From contig NC_089223.1 of NCBI RefSeq assembly GCF_963924675.1, forward strand, positions 9,312,881 through 9,376,880: a stretch of 64,000 nucleotides of DNA, written 5' to 3'. Source of the stretch: Phocoena phocoena. Lineage: Eukaryota; Chordata; Mammalia; Artiodactyla; Phocoenidae. Positions 1-11,409 of the stretch are shown piece by piece. How positions within the stretch are numbered: position 1 is the stretch's first letter; each line of letters opens with the position of its first letter. The notes under the pieces were generated by a model, which saw only the letters and a list, made by a program, of their open reading frames with translations, searched no databases and was not told the origin of the DNA. Position numbers and translations under genes: made by a program.

Positions 1-390
1 TAGACTTCGCCTGGACTATTACAGTGACTAATCCCAGAGGAACTTTTTCAAAATTTATATCTGCTCATGTTCCGCTTCCTAAAATCTTTTAATGGTCTCT
101 CTCTCCCCCTCCCTTTCTCTCTCTATCTCTACCTCAGTTACATCACAAGACTGCCAGGTCTGGCCCCTAACTCCCTTTCTAAACTTCATGCTCCAGACAC
201 AAGCTTTTATTCCTTCAGCAATCAACCAATCAGTCAATTCAACCAGTAAGTATTTTTTGAATGACTACTATGTATCTGTCTGTGGTATTTGGTATACACC
301 AGAAAAATGTGGCATACGGCAGACAAATATTGTTGCCCTCAACAGAGCCTATGTTCTAGCTGAAGTCAGTTAATACACAATAAATATTTA
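1..390. other. Unique sequence with a pyrimidine-rich patch
   Basis: No gene or repeat is recognised. A CT-rich low-complexity tract lies at about 97-137. Two short overlapping open frames here (60 and 93 codons) follow this tract and have no recognisable domain; I read them as chance. Confidence 0.4.
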
Positions 391-700
391 CATATAACTA
401 AATTATAAACTATGTGGAAAAGTGATATCTTATGGGAAGAAGAAAAAAGAGTAATCACGCCACATAAAGCAGGACTGGAGGATAGAGCGGAGCAGATTAT
501 AGTGTTATGGGAAGTACGGTGGTCAGGAGAGACTTCATTGAGAGCATCCACCTGATGTATGTTAAGGAGCTGTCTGAGGAGATATGGCATGGATGAGGGC
601 TAGAGCGTTAAGGGTTGAGGAAACAAGCTCAGTCTTCTCAGAGGATGGCAGGGAGGACAGTGTAACTGATACTGAGTGGGGAAGGGGACACTGGAGAAAT
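391..700 (+). repeat. Ancient mammalian interspersed repeat, family undetermined
   Basis: The wording 'ggtcaggagagacttcattgag' at about 520-542 and the surrounding text resemble a widespread old mammalian repeat that has 'ggtcagggaaggc' followed by 'gacatttgagc'. Divergence is high and I could not settle the family. Confidence 0.3.
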
Positions 701-819
701 GTCTAAGAGGTAATGCGGGCTTTGTAGACCACCCACCATGGGGCCTTTCTACTTACAAGGTTCTCTCCCTTATTTGGTTAATTTCTACTCATAATTCAGC
801 CCTTAGCTCAAGTTTACTT

Positions 820-1095
820 CTGCTAGAAGACCTTCTTGATCAAGTCAAGTAAGGCACCTTATTGTAGGTTCTCACAGCACTATGGATTTCTCTTGTATTA
901 TTTATCACAGGTGTGCTTTATATTTTTGACATGATTATTTTGTAGTATTTGTACATTCTCTGAGGCTGTAAGCTCCATGAGGGCTAGGACTATTTCTGCC
1001 TGTGCCTGCTACAAACTCTACAGCACATATCACAGTGTCAAAAACCCAATAGATGTGCACTAAATTGTGTTGAGATAATCAGTAAATGAAGTAAA
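820..1095 (+). repeat. L2 LINE 3' end
   Basis: The order 'ctcacagcac', 'gaggctgtaagctcc', 'gagggctaggac' and 'cacatatcacagtgtc', followed by an A/T-rich tail, matches the typical 3' end of the ancient L2 LINE. It has no coding capacity. Confidence 0.65.
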
Positions 1096-1129
1096 TATTA
1101 AGCACTTGCTATGGAGTGACACAGCAGAA

Positions 1130-1260
1130 TAAATCTGAACAAGTCACATCCATGAGCCAGGCTTCCACTTCTTCCATGTTAAATGGGGAATTGGACTGAG
1201 CTATCTCCAAGATCACATAAGGATATACAATTTGGTGATTCTATGAGAGTTAATATATTG
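1130..1260 (+). repeat. MIR-like fragment (weak)
   Basis: A decayed trace of MIR core wording, 'ttaaatggggaattggactgag', is seen. The rest is too diverged to place firmly. Confidence 0.25.
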
Positions 1261-1335
1261 CCTTCTAATATATTAAAGAGTTAGTAGTTGTTCTAATGCT
1301 TTTACAAAGAGATATTATTTTAAGTAAACTTTGTT

Positions 1336-1570
1336 ATGGGCCAAGCTGTGAACCTTCCAAAATGTATCTGTTGACTTCCTAAAATTCAGTACCTCAGAAT
1401 GTGAGTGTATGTGGAGATAGAGCCTTAAAGAGTTAATTAAGGTAAAATCAGGTAACCTGGGTGAACCCAAATACAATATGACTGGTGTCCTAAGAAAAGG
1501 ATTTTAGGACACAGACAATACAGGGGTGACCATGTGAAGACGCAGCGAGAAGATTGCTATGTACAAGCTG
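1336..1570 (+). repeat. MaLR-type LTR fragment
   Basis: The phrases 'cagtacctcagaatgtgagt', 'agagttaattaaggtaaaat' and 'gaccatgtgaagac' occur in the order expected for a mammalian apparent LTR (MST/MLT group). The left end and the last third are missing. It is a non-coding, old insertion. Confidence 0.6.
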
Positions 1571-1860
1571 TGTTTTTTAGGTTTCCCCTACATCTTTTCT
1601 CTCTTCTTCTGGTAAAAGCAGCCAAAATTCATTTCAGGGAACTGGCACAACTCCACTGTGTATGGTCTTGCTAAGACTTTAACTCAAGCCAAAGTTTGGG
1701 CACTTAACCCAAATAGGCGAATCAGACTCTGTCTTTGTTTGTAGAATATCTCCAGCCATTTAAATATTGAGAGGAAAATCTCAAGAACAGACGGGAAAAG
1801 GTAATTTGTAATCTAGACACTGTGGGCCAAAGTAAACAGTAGTGGTGATGTCATGGATGG
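1571..1860. other. No recognised feature
   Basis: AT-rich sequence between two LTR fragments. I see no open frame, repeat or RNA signature. Confidence 0.4.
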
Positions 1861-1861
1861 A

Positions 1862-2222
1862 ATGTTCATGCCTGCCGACCCCCCCCCCCCCCGCAATTTA
1901 TATATTGAAACCTAGTCTCCAGTGTGATGGAGTGGGTCTTTTGGGAAGTGATTAGGTCATGAGGATGGAGCCCTCAGGAATGGGATTAGTTCCTTTATAA
2001 AAGAGACCACAGAGATCTCCCTTACCCCTTTCACCATGTGAGGACACAGTGAGAAGATGGCCACATAGGAACCAGGAAGAAAGCCCTCACCAAACACTGA
2101 GTCTGCTGGCACCCTGATCTTAGACTTCCCAGCCTCCTGAACAGTGAGAAGTAAATGTTTGTTGTCGTAGCCACCCAATCTATGGTAATTGTATGTTAGT
2201 AACTCAAACAGACTAAGATAGG
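1862..2222 (+). repeat. MSTA/B-like MaLR LTR
   Basis: A nearly complete LTR-like copy with the order 'gtgatggagtgggtctttt', 'gtgattaggtcatgagg', 'accatgtgaggacacagtga', 'gatcttagacttcccagcct' and the 3' end 'cagactaaga'. This is the MST class of non-autonomous MaLR LTRs. A 73-codon minus-strand frame here is a shadow. A run of 14 C at 1879-1892 lies near its left end. Confidence 0.8.
1879..1892 (+). repeat. C14 homopolymer
   Basis: Fourteen consecutive C inside the left part of the MST-like LTR. Such runs are length-unstable and prone to sequencing error. Confidence 0.95.
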
Positions 2223-5074
2223 CAGGTTAATTATAATTTTATAATTCATTATATACATGATTAGAGTATTATGGATGAGAGTGTACTAAAATATGAAGTT
2301 CATTTTGTTTCTTCTCAGGGGAGTGAAGATTTTCCTGAATTGCCTGGAAATAGAGCTTCAAATTAAGAGCCTAAAGTTTGGGAGCACCCACGTACTGTGC
2401 CACTCCTGTGAGACAGTTACCTCATCCAGAGCCCATCCTCTCACGCACAGCTCTATACGTGTGAGTACAGAAATGCTCAGCTGTTAGGGAATGGGGTGGC
2501 TATACGGACAAAGACAGACCAGGTGGAGAGTGTGATCAAGTTGCTGTCTGGAAACCGTCAATGAAGTATGGTAAGGAACAATGCAGGAATAAACCAGAGG
2601 TTCTTGAAGCAATAAGTGCTGTTGATCAAAATCTACAGAACTTTGGTTCTAAAGTTTTCCAATACCTCCAGGATTTATCTACCAAGGAAAATTACATTGT
2701 AAAAATAGATTGCCTAAATACACAAGGCTGTGGGTTTTTTCCATTATGTATGGTTGCTTGCTAAAATTAATTTAATTTTTAAAAATTAAAAATCACTTCT
2801 GACTATAGACGCTTACCTTTCTTGAACATTCTAATTTATTTCTAAAGAAAAATGAAACTCACTAGCATGAATATTATGATAACTAACTACTCTGCACCAT
2901 TGAATTTCATAGAAAACCAAAATAACCTAGACAACGAAAAAAAAAAAAGGAATAAAACCCAGAATCCTTAATCTTAATAAAGCATGCAACTTCCTATAAT
3001 ATTCCGACATGGATGGCCAGCTGTGGTTCCCCAGAGCACTTCTTGGATATTTGAAATGAGATTAAAAAGCAGTCTCATTTTCTTCACACAGCAAACTGGA
3101 AAACCCTCTAAAACTAGCTACTAGCAACATCTCTTTCTGAAAGTATACTACTACAGAGCATGCCCCACATCCAAATCCCTCCTAAAGAAATGACTGTGCC
3201 AAGAGGAAGTCTAGCTATATTAGAAATTTCACCTCCGTATATAATATTAAGTGAAAGATGCACATTCCCACACAGCAGCCGTTATTTCCCTTTACCTCAG
3301 TGTTACTTAGATTTCACCACAGTTTATGGTTCGTTGCAAATGGAGTAGATAACCTGCAAGTGTGGAGATCTGTTCACGCCTCAGTGAGGCACCCTTTGTT
3401 GTTAATAGGTTTTACACATTGTTTCAGATTTGGCCTTCAGCCTTTCCAACATCTTCACACAGAATGTGAATACCAGTGGTAATATCCGTAATTTTCCTTT
3501 TTTGCCATCTAACGCTTAGCTGTCACCCCTTGAGTTCCGTTCCCTTTATTTGGTACACAGCTTGACCCTATTTTGTTATATTCTTCAGAACTTAGCCCCC
3601 ATCTGCATGGTTCTTTTTGTGATCCAACTGTGTCATAACCCTTGTTGTATTTCCTCTGTCTCAAGACACATTTACATCTTGCAGTATTACCCTTCCATCT
3701 GGCAAATGGTCTTTTATCATTTTTTACTTATCAAGAAAGGCATGCTCCTTTGTTCAGGAGATTTTGTTTATCATATGTTTTCCACATATATTAAAATCAT
3801 TGCCTGTCTCCTTAACATTACTTTTTGGTAGATAATATTTTTTGAGGAAATAGAAACATGAAACCTGAATAAGCTTGTTGTCTGTTAAAGATGTTAGGCC
3901 ACTAAGAAATAAACCCACCGATGAACATCCGAGTTACTGTGCTCCACTCGGATTCATTGACTACTAGTGTGGCTACATAGTAAACTCAGTACTTCTATAA
4001 ATAGAAGCCACTACTCTCTTAGAAAATCTTAACTACTGTTCAAAAATTAACCACAGGTATACCTAACAAGGATAAATATCCGACATCATTAAGAAAATAT
4101 GAAAGTGAAGTGAAAATTTAAAAAAATAATTAAAATATAAGAAGTAGATTGTCAATTTCTATTGAGTATCCAGACTGCTAGATACTAAACATTAACTTAT
4201 GGGTTTTTTTTCCCTCCTAAAAGAGGTGGAGAGAATGCTTTGGAATTAAGTTCCCTATTCCTCAATCTTATCATTCTAGCCACAGTAATGCAACACAGCT
4301 TGCTACTTTATTAGGGGCAATGTAAGCGACTTAGACTTGGATTCTACTTCTCTGTCATTTGTTAACTCTCAACTATAATCATATCATTTGACTTTCCCAT
4401 TCCCCATTTCTTCATATTCCAAATGAAGGAACTGTAGTATTTGATCCCCAGTTATACAACTCTGTGATGACACAACTACCACACGTTTCTCGTCTCCTAT
4501 CTCTTATCCCTTAACCCTAATTCTCTAAAATTCCCCAGTTTCTTTCTAACATTAGTTTTGTGACTATGCTTCAAATTTATATAACTTTTAATTAAAAATA
4601 ATGTATTACTGTGCCCTCAGGAAATCCACTTTCAGTAGGTATGCCAGCCAGTAGAGCATAGTTCCTAAAAAGCTAATGATAGGGAATGATCACCTCATTG
4701 ACCTGTTTATTTTATATATTTAGAAACTGAGGGTCAAATAGATTAAGTAACTGATTAAAGTTCTTAACTATTTGGTAGCAGCATAGGAATAGATTCCCAT
4801 TTCTATGTTTTTTGCTATACATTTCCCTCCTTTCTGAATTCCCTCCAATCTGTTAATATTGTTGGGTTGGGGTATTTTTAAGAAAAAATTTTATGCTGTA
4901 CTCTCAGACTAATGCTTCATGGTCAACTTGTTATGAACTATATGATCATAAGCCATTTTTCTCTGCCAGATTTATGGGATATTTTTGTTTTCCCTCCTAA
5001 TGCACAGCTCCACAGTTGTCTTTATTGAACTACATCCTGTATGTGATTATTTCTTTATTAAACTGTGGTTTCTT
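2223..5074. other. Mostly unique intergenic sequence
   Basis: No gene is recognised. Weak MIR-like traces lie at about 4330-4460 (plus) and 4690-4800 (minus, around 'gaaactgagggtcaaata'). Open frames of 62-93 codons at 2293-2487, 2561-2764, 3160-3482 and 3550-3831 have no domain, no splice context that I can defend and no repeat similarity. Confidence 0.4.
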
Positions 5075-5160
5075 GCAATCTTTGTGACCTTACTTAATCT
5101 CCTGGGCCTCAGTTTTCTCATTAGCAAAATAAGGGACTTTGAGTGAACTAACTCCTGAGG
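5075..5160 (+). repeat. MIR SINE fragment
   Basis: The core 'tttgtgaccttacttaatct' followed by 'ggcctcagttttctcatta' is the conserved middle of a mammalian-wide MIR. Only the core survives. Confidence 0.7.
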
Positions 5161-5988
5161 CACCTTTTACTTCCAAAGCACCATTTTCCAAACTGGGACT
5201 GAATCTATGCCACTTTCAGATTTTAACAATATGTTCTGTATTTTATCATCCAGACACTTGATGAGAAGTGTCCCAAATCAACTCTTCCAAGACACCATTT
5301 GTCACATTCTTCTGAAGTTGACATTAATGCATTGATCACATCCCTATTACTCGTTTATATTTTCGCTAAGTGTTTTCAGTTCAGGGGACATTTGTCTGTC
5401 AATGTTTTACAAAATTCCTGGGGCGGATTAATTTTATTTTCTGTATCTTTATATATTTTTTAAAAGTTTTGCTTTTTCAAATTGATGAGCTTATACTGAT
5501 TTATTTTTTATATTGTTTCCAAGACTTTAAAAAGATGGAAATGTTAAATCAGTTCAACTCAGTTTAAAATATCAATATTCTATTGATTCCAGGAATACCA
5601 AATTTATCTAGTTTTAAGATTGAGAGACAAATGGACTGTAGCTATTGTCAGAGGCTTACAAAGCTTAAATTCATCTTGTAAAGTAATTTAGCTTTACTTT
5701 GTCTCCTAGAACTTTGATGGAATTAACCAAATTAGATGTGTAAGCTTATTTTTAAACAAATTAATACAAACTTTTGAACAGTAAAAAAATAACATTGTTA
5801 TTTCCCAATAACTTCATTTAGCTTTTGCTATAAACTGCAATACCAAACTTGCCTGCAGTTCTTTCAAGACATTTACTGAATTAATTCAAATCTGTTTTGC
5901 TCCGTCTGTAAAATGACTGAATATAAGGTGCTGTTCTGCTTCCAGGATTTCATTTCTGTCTCTAGAAAGAGACTCTGATCTTAACTTT

Positions 5989-6004
5989 GCCAGCAGAGGG
6001 CACA
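5989..6004 (+). promoter_or_regulatory. Candidate CTCF-binding core motif
   Basis: The 16 bases 'tgccagcagagggcac' fit the published CTCF core (CCA-x-CAG-rich followed by GRKGGC). The sequence lies in unique DNA, not in a recognised repeat. Whether it is occupied cannot be judged from sequence. Confidence 0.45.
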
Positions 6005-6479
6005 TACACATATCCGTCTTTGTTTCTTCTAATCTACAAAAAGGAAATTTTTAAGAAGCCTCATTTGAGGTTCTATAACATATTACCTTATCGGAACTGA
6101 GTCTAACTGAAAAAAAAAGAAAACAACACAAACAACACATTAAGATTTTCTTTGAAAAGTCTAATGCCTGAATGAAAACCAAGAGACACTGGAATACTAC
6201 TGCCACTGAACCAGAACATCAGTTTAATATATCTATTTTTGCGCTGCGAAATTTTGGGGGGATTTTACTGCTCATTTTGTTTTGGTCATATTTTGATCTG
6301 GCCTTTCTGCTTTTAGTGTTCAATTCCGGACTTAGAATTAACAAAGAAGTGGGCAACTAATATTTATTTACGTGTTCATTTATTTGTAGAATTAGCAAAA
6401 CTTCAAACAACCAATCATCTATGTTGTAGCCTAAAGTTGCTATAATAAACACATATGCAGACTATCGAATTTAATTGGA

Positions 6480-6880
6480 CAGTTATTTAAATGTTTCTGA
6501 GAGAAGGAGCGATAAAAATCAGTCTGTTGACCATTTTGGTTAATGGCTTAACAACAGTCGTGAGCATTTAAATCTTCTGGCTGCTTACAACGAGCGGATA
6601 GAACGGTAGCAGTTTTTACACTGTCAGCTATGTGAGCGCAGTGGAGCATCTGTAATTTCAACATTATGTATATGCATCATGTAATTATATAATTGCAGAT
6701 ATGTTGTGCCTGCACACATCGAAAGGTTATGCTTTTAAAATGGAAAAGTAATGTGGAAAAGCAGAAGTCAGAGGCTCATGTGCTGATATCTATCTCCAGC
6801 AGCATAAATTTTAAGGATTTTGTATAAGCCACTGTACAGCCTGACTTGCACCAAAACCAATCCAAGAACTCACAAATGGA
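6480..6880. other. CpG-retaining unique block, candidate conserved noncoding element
   Basis: No repeat or open frame of note. In otherwise CpG-poor DNA it holds several CpGs close together (about 6508, 6558, 6589-6604, 6635 and 6720). That is what one sees when sequence is under constraint or unmethylated in the germ line. This is inference only. Confidence 0.3.
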
Positions 6881-7153
6881 CGTTCAAATGTTATATCGAC
6901 TTTTAAAAAATTCTAATGCATTAGGTCAAGATGCTAACTAGTCTTTACAAGTTAGTTTAGACTTTAGTATATGTGGAAGAAGAGCCACTGTGATTGTTTT
7001 TATTGAGATGTATAAATCAGGACACTTTGGACTTCCTTTAAAAAATAAGTTATTTGAAACTTAAACACAGAAAAACATTAATAGTAATGTGAGAGTTCAG
7101 TTCAAAGCTTAGATTCTGCTATTTTTAAGTTTTTCTAGCAAAAGATAATCAAA

Positions 7154-7492
7154 AGTGAAGACACAGACCTACCAGAGAACGGACTTGAGGATATGGGGAG
7201 GGGGAAGGGTGAGCTGTGACAAAGCGAGAGAGTGGCATGGACATATATACACTACCAAACAGTAAGGTAGATAGCTAGTGGGAAGCAGCCGCATAGCACA
7301 GGGAGATCAGCTCGGTGCTTTGTGACCACCTGGAGGGGTGGGATAGGGAGGGTGGGACGGAGGGAGATGCAAAAGGGAAGAGATATGGGAACATATGTAT
7401 ATGTATAACTGATTCACTTTGTTATAAAGCAGAAACTAACACACCATTGTAAAGCAATTATACCCCAATAAAGATGTTAAAAAATAATAATA
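7154..7492 (+). mobile_element. Cetacean L1 3' UTR (severely 5'-truncated L1)
   Basis: Only the last ~340 bp of the same young L1 family as the copies ending near 24.32 and 43.63 kb. It holds the purine-rich block, the phrase 'tagcacagggagatcagctc', the G-rich tract at 7335-7356, 'cagaaactaacacaccattg', an AATAAA signal at about 7469 and an A-rich tail with TAA repeats. No coding sequence is left. I could not define a convincing target-site duplication. Confidence 0.9.
7335..7356 (+). other. G-quadruplex-prone tract in the L1 3' UTR
   Basis: Five runs of three or four G are separated by one to three bases. This meets the usual intramolecular G-quadruplex pattern and is a known kind of feature of mammalian L1 3' UTRs. 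Confidence 0.75.
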
Positions 7493-10400
7493 ATAATTTT
7501 TAAAAATGGAAAAAAAAAGTTATTGTCCTAGGAGGAGAGACACGGTTCCAGACAAAAGAAGCAAAAACACCCTGAGAATATGAGACCATTTCCATTCATA
7601 GGAGGGCTTTTTCCAAATAAAGTCTTTCCTGATTGGGAACCCCAATAACTCCCTCCATAAAGAGTTATTTTTTCCAAGTAAAGTCTTTTCCAATAGAGAC
7701 CAATTCCAATTGCAACCCCAATTGTAAGGTCACTCAGATTACTATTAATGATACCAAACATTTCGTCAGGTCCAAAAATCTTAAGCCATGTTTTAAAATT
7801 TACATATTTATATATAGCTTTAGTTAACATCTACATATATAATTTTAAGTAATAATGCTTAATTATGATTTTTAAAAAGACCTAGTGCTTGTAGCCCATA
7901 ATATTTTAATGTCTCTCTCTCTGTCTCTCTTTGATAAAATAGAGACTCTACAGTCTTAAAAAATTGAATCTGTCTAACATCCATGAACTGGAATGCTGAG
8001 TAGAAAAAAGAGAAATAAATTGTAAGAACACAGAATAATCAGGAAGGTTAAGTGCCTCACAAAGAAACAGACTGTACACACTGTGAGTACCTAAGTCATG
8101 TATGGTTTCCTTCCTAGCTGACAAACATCAGGCTCAAAACAATGTTTCTCCAGTAACATTACTTGTTTTTTCTCTCTCCATCCTCATCTGTCTACATTTT
8201 CTGTCTTTCTTTCTCCTTTTGCTCAACTGGATTACAGAATCATAATTTGCTGAATTTATAGCTAATACCTTAGGTATATATCATTTTACTTTAAAATCTG
8301 GCCAGTATCATGGAAAATTAATACGCTATTACTATGGCATGCATGGAGCAACGAGGCCTTAAGGAGGAGGTATCAGACCAGGACTCAGTGCTCCTAATTT
8401 TTTGTAATTTACAGTATGGAACTGGACCAACCTCTCATCTTTCTTTAAGTCTCAGTTTACTTTACTTCCTGAAACAAAAGAACAGAACAAAAGCAAAATC
8501 TGTTTCAAATTTCTACGGCTTGCTTAAATTGTTAGTGTAACAAATTATTTAAAATTTGTACTGCTCTGGCTCATACAGACATTTTCAAATGTGCAGCGAT
8601 TGACTTCTCCTTTAGCAATAAGGTAGTGGGCAAAAACAAGAAACTTGTGGTGGTTCCTTAAGGTGTGAACCTACTGGGGTTTTCCATGATATGATTTATC
8701 CTGAAATAGAGAAAGAGAACTAGAGCATAAACATTGTTACTACACCAATTAAATGAATGCATTTATCATTCTAACCAATAAATTTATTTTTAAATTATTA
8801 TTATTCATGTTTTATTTTTAACCTCTTAGGTTGTATGAACCAACAATCCGAAGTGGGTAAGTCAATTAATACCTTCACCTGAAAGATCTAAAAAAAGAAT
8901 ACTTTCTTTAGTTACCTGGGTAGCTTTTTATTAATCATATTATTTTGAGGTATTACTCACTTTGGAAGTAGGTGAATACTATGGATATATATTTATTTCT
9001 GTCCTATCTCAAATCTGCCTTAATGCAAACGAAACCTCTTATATGGAAGTGGGTATTTGGTTGCTTTTATGGTAATTATTTTGTGTTAATGATTAAACAG
9101 TACAATACATATGTTATAATTACAATGTGATAAAATCCTTACAAGAGCTAACATGAATAAGTGAGATCAGTTTAATACTTTCCTTCCTAAACAATGGTCA
9201 AATGAGAAAAATATGGGTGAGAATGGGCTTGTGATAACTACATAAATAAATACTGAATTCCAGAGTACTTCGCATACACATGGAAGTGCTGTATCCCTTG
9301 GCAAGAAATTTTTTTTAATCAATTTATTAGAGTTAAAGAAATGGAGCTGGGTGAAGGCAGAGAAAGCATCGTGGAGGTCCCCAGCTATAGGTGAACTTTC
9401 TGCTGGCCACCAGAATGTTGCAGGTTCATGGAGGTCTGCTATTTAAAAGATGGAGAGTATATATACCTTGAGGTTGACAGAAGGGCGTTGTTAGTAACGA
9501 TGATGGGAGGTGTGATGATAGGACCTAATTAGGTGGTTGCTAGCATGTTGGAAACAAAAGGAAGATCATGTCTATTCAGAAGCTAAAATGTGCTAATACC
9601 AAACTAGATGCTTAGTCAATATAACCACCACTGCATGTGGTAAGTGCTTGTACCTCAGAGAAGCAGTTAACTATCTCTCTTCAATTTACCAGTCTCTGCT
9701 TGAAACCCAACTTTAGCCATGTATTTAATGCCATAGTTGAGGAAGATGTAGGTTTTTTTCCTCTGTATGAAACAGAAACAATCTATTTCTTCCCCAGAGA
9801 GTGACATTTAATCACCCCTGTGTTACTAGGCTTATGACTGGGATTATGATTATTATTCTCATTTGCCTTGGAGGCTTTGTGCTTTCAAAGCCTTTAGAGC
9901 AAATCACATACCCACGGAGAAAGGTCCACTGATCACCAGTTCCCCAGCACCCTTTATCAAGGGGGCCCTGAAGAAACTTCTTCATATTTCCTAGCACATG
10001 GTTTTAAGTTGTTTTTATTCTATACAGAGTAGATGCAGGCCACACACAAAACCATTTCAATTTCTAATTGTATATCTGAGTCAACTGTATAAATTTGATA
10101 TCTAAAAATAACACTTTGGTCAAGATTAGTGGTTATTTTTTATATCCCCTTGATTTTTTTATGCTTTAAAAACTGATGGTAATTACTTAAAGAGGATGAA
10201 TAATATTGTCTGATGTCCAAAAATGTATGTATACTTTCTTTTAAGGAAATCCAAGGGCTTTATAGGCAATAAAAATGTCAATATTCTAAGGTCTCTATTT
10301 ACTGGATCACTGTTGAAAGACTAACGTACCAAATAAAACACAGAGGAAAATGCATTATATAATTTTGTCAGTAAAATTTTTTTCTTGGGTACATCTCAAT

Positions 10401-10554
10401 GTCTTTTTAGTTTTTTTTAATATAACAATTCAATTAATATTTATTTTAGCACCTACAAGCCACTGTACTAGTGGATTTAGGCATTTGGGAATAATAATAT
10501 CTCAGTAGTAAGCCCTTCCTCTGCCAAACATTGCACTCTTTTACTCATTTTTCC
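7493..10554. other. Unique intergenic sequence
   Basis: AT-rich, with no recognised repeat. Open frames at 7528-7830 (minus, 100 codons), 8334-8540 and 9812-9997 show no domain. A short CT-rich patch lies at about 7911-7930. Confidence 0.4.
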
Positions 10555-10725
10555 TCAGAGAACCGCACAAAATAAGTATTACTATTATCTCTGTTCATTG
10601 ATGGGAAAATTGAGATACAGAGAGGGTTAACTAATCTACCCAAAGTCACACAGCTTATAAATGATGTATCCTGTATTTGGACATAAGTAGTGTAACTCCA
10701 GAGCTTTACTCTTTTTACTTTTGAA
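10555..10725 (-). repeat. MIR SINE, antisense
   Basis: On the plus strand the text runs 'gggaaaattgagatacagag', 'aaagtcacacagct' and 'ccagagctttactc', the reverse complement of the MIR core and head. It is moderately diverged. Confidence 0.75.
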
Positions 10726-10934
10726 AATGAATCTACTCTCTCCCCTTATCTATCTAAACTGAGTTTTTCCTATTTCTGCTTTTTAAAAGAAGATGTAGAA
10801 TTGTAATAAACAAAAACCAAAACCAAACAAAGCAAACACAAAACCTGAAATGTATTCACTGCTAGTATAATTTAATTATTTGCTATTCTTTCTTCGGTAA
10901 TTCGTTTAAAAAGTCATTTACTTGTTCTAAAAAC

Positions 10935-10935
<1 letters not shown>

Positions 10936-10965
<30 letters not shown>
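10936..10965 (+). repeat. (AC)15 microsatellite
   Basis: About 30 bp of uninterrupted AC dinucleotides, likely length-polymorphic. Confidence 0.97.
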
Positions 10966-10967
<2 letters not shown>

Positions 10968-11409
10968 CATGCTATTTGGGTAATGTAATACACAGCAAAC
11001 ATCTACAGTCAGCTGCATTAATTTGTGGTGCCCAATGTGAAATGAAAATATGGAGTTCCTTGTTCAAAAATTAAGAGTTTTGCGATGGAGACAGATAAGT
11101 ATTAAACCAAATGAGACTGCATAGGTCACATGCTCATGATGCTGGCTCTGGCAAGAAACTAGCATTGCTCACTGAAGACCTTCTATTGTCAGAGTAACCT
11201 GTGAGCCAAAGAGATTCCTGGGAGACACAAAAGGCCGTGAGAATAGATAAAATGTTGGTTGTATTAGCTCATCTTTCTATCAGTGAAAATCTCCTTGAAT
11301 ACAGTGTGTAGAACATATGGCCACAGAGAGTTTTTCTGTTAACAATTTTTACGAAGCAGATGCAAATATTTAACTGAGAGTTGAGTATGTTCCAAAGAGA
11401 TTCATTTCT
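10966..11409. other. No recognised feature
   Basis: Unique AT-rich sequence between the AC microsatellite and an antisense L1. Confidence 0.4.

Noticed and set aside
7528..7830. 100-codon minus-strand frame with hydrophobic stretch
   Set aside because: It begins in A-rich unique sequence and has no recognisable family motif or promoter context.
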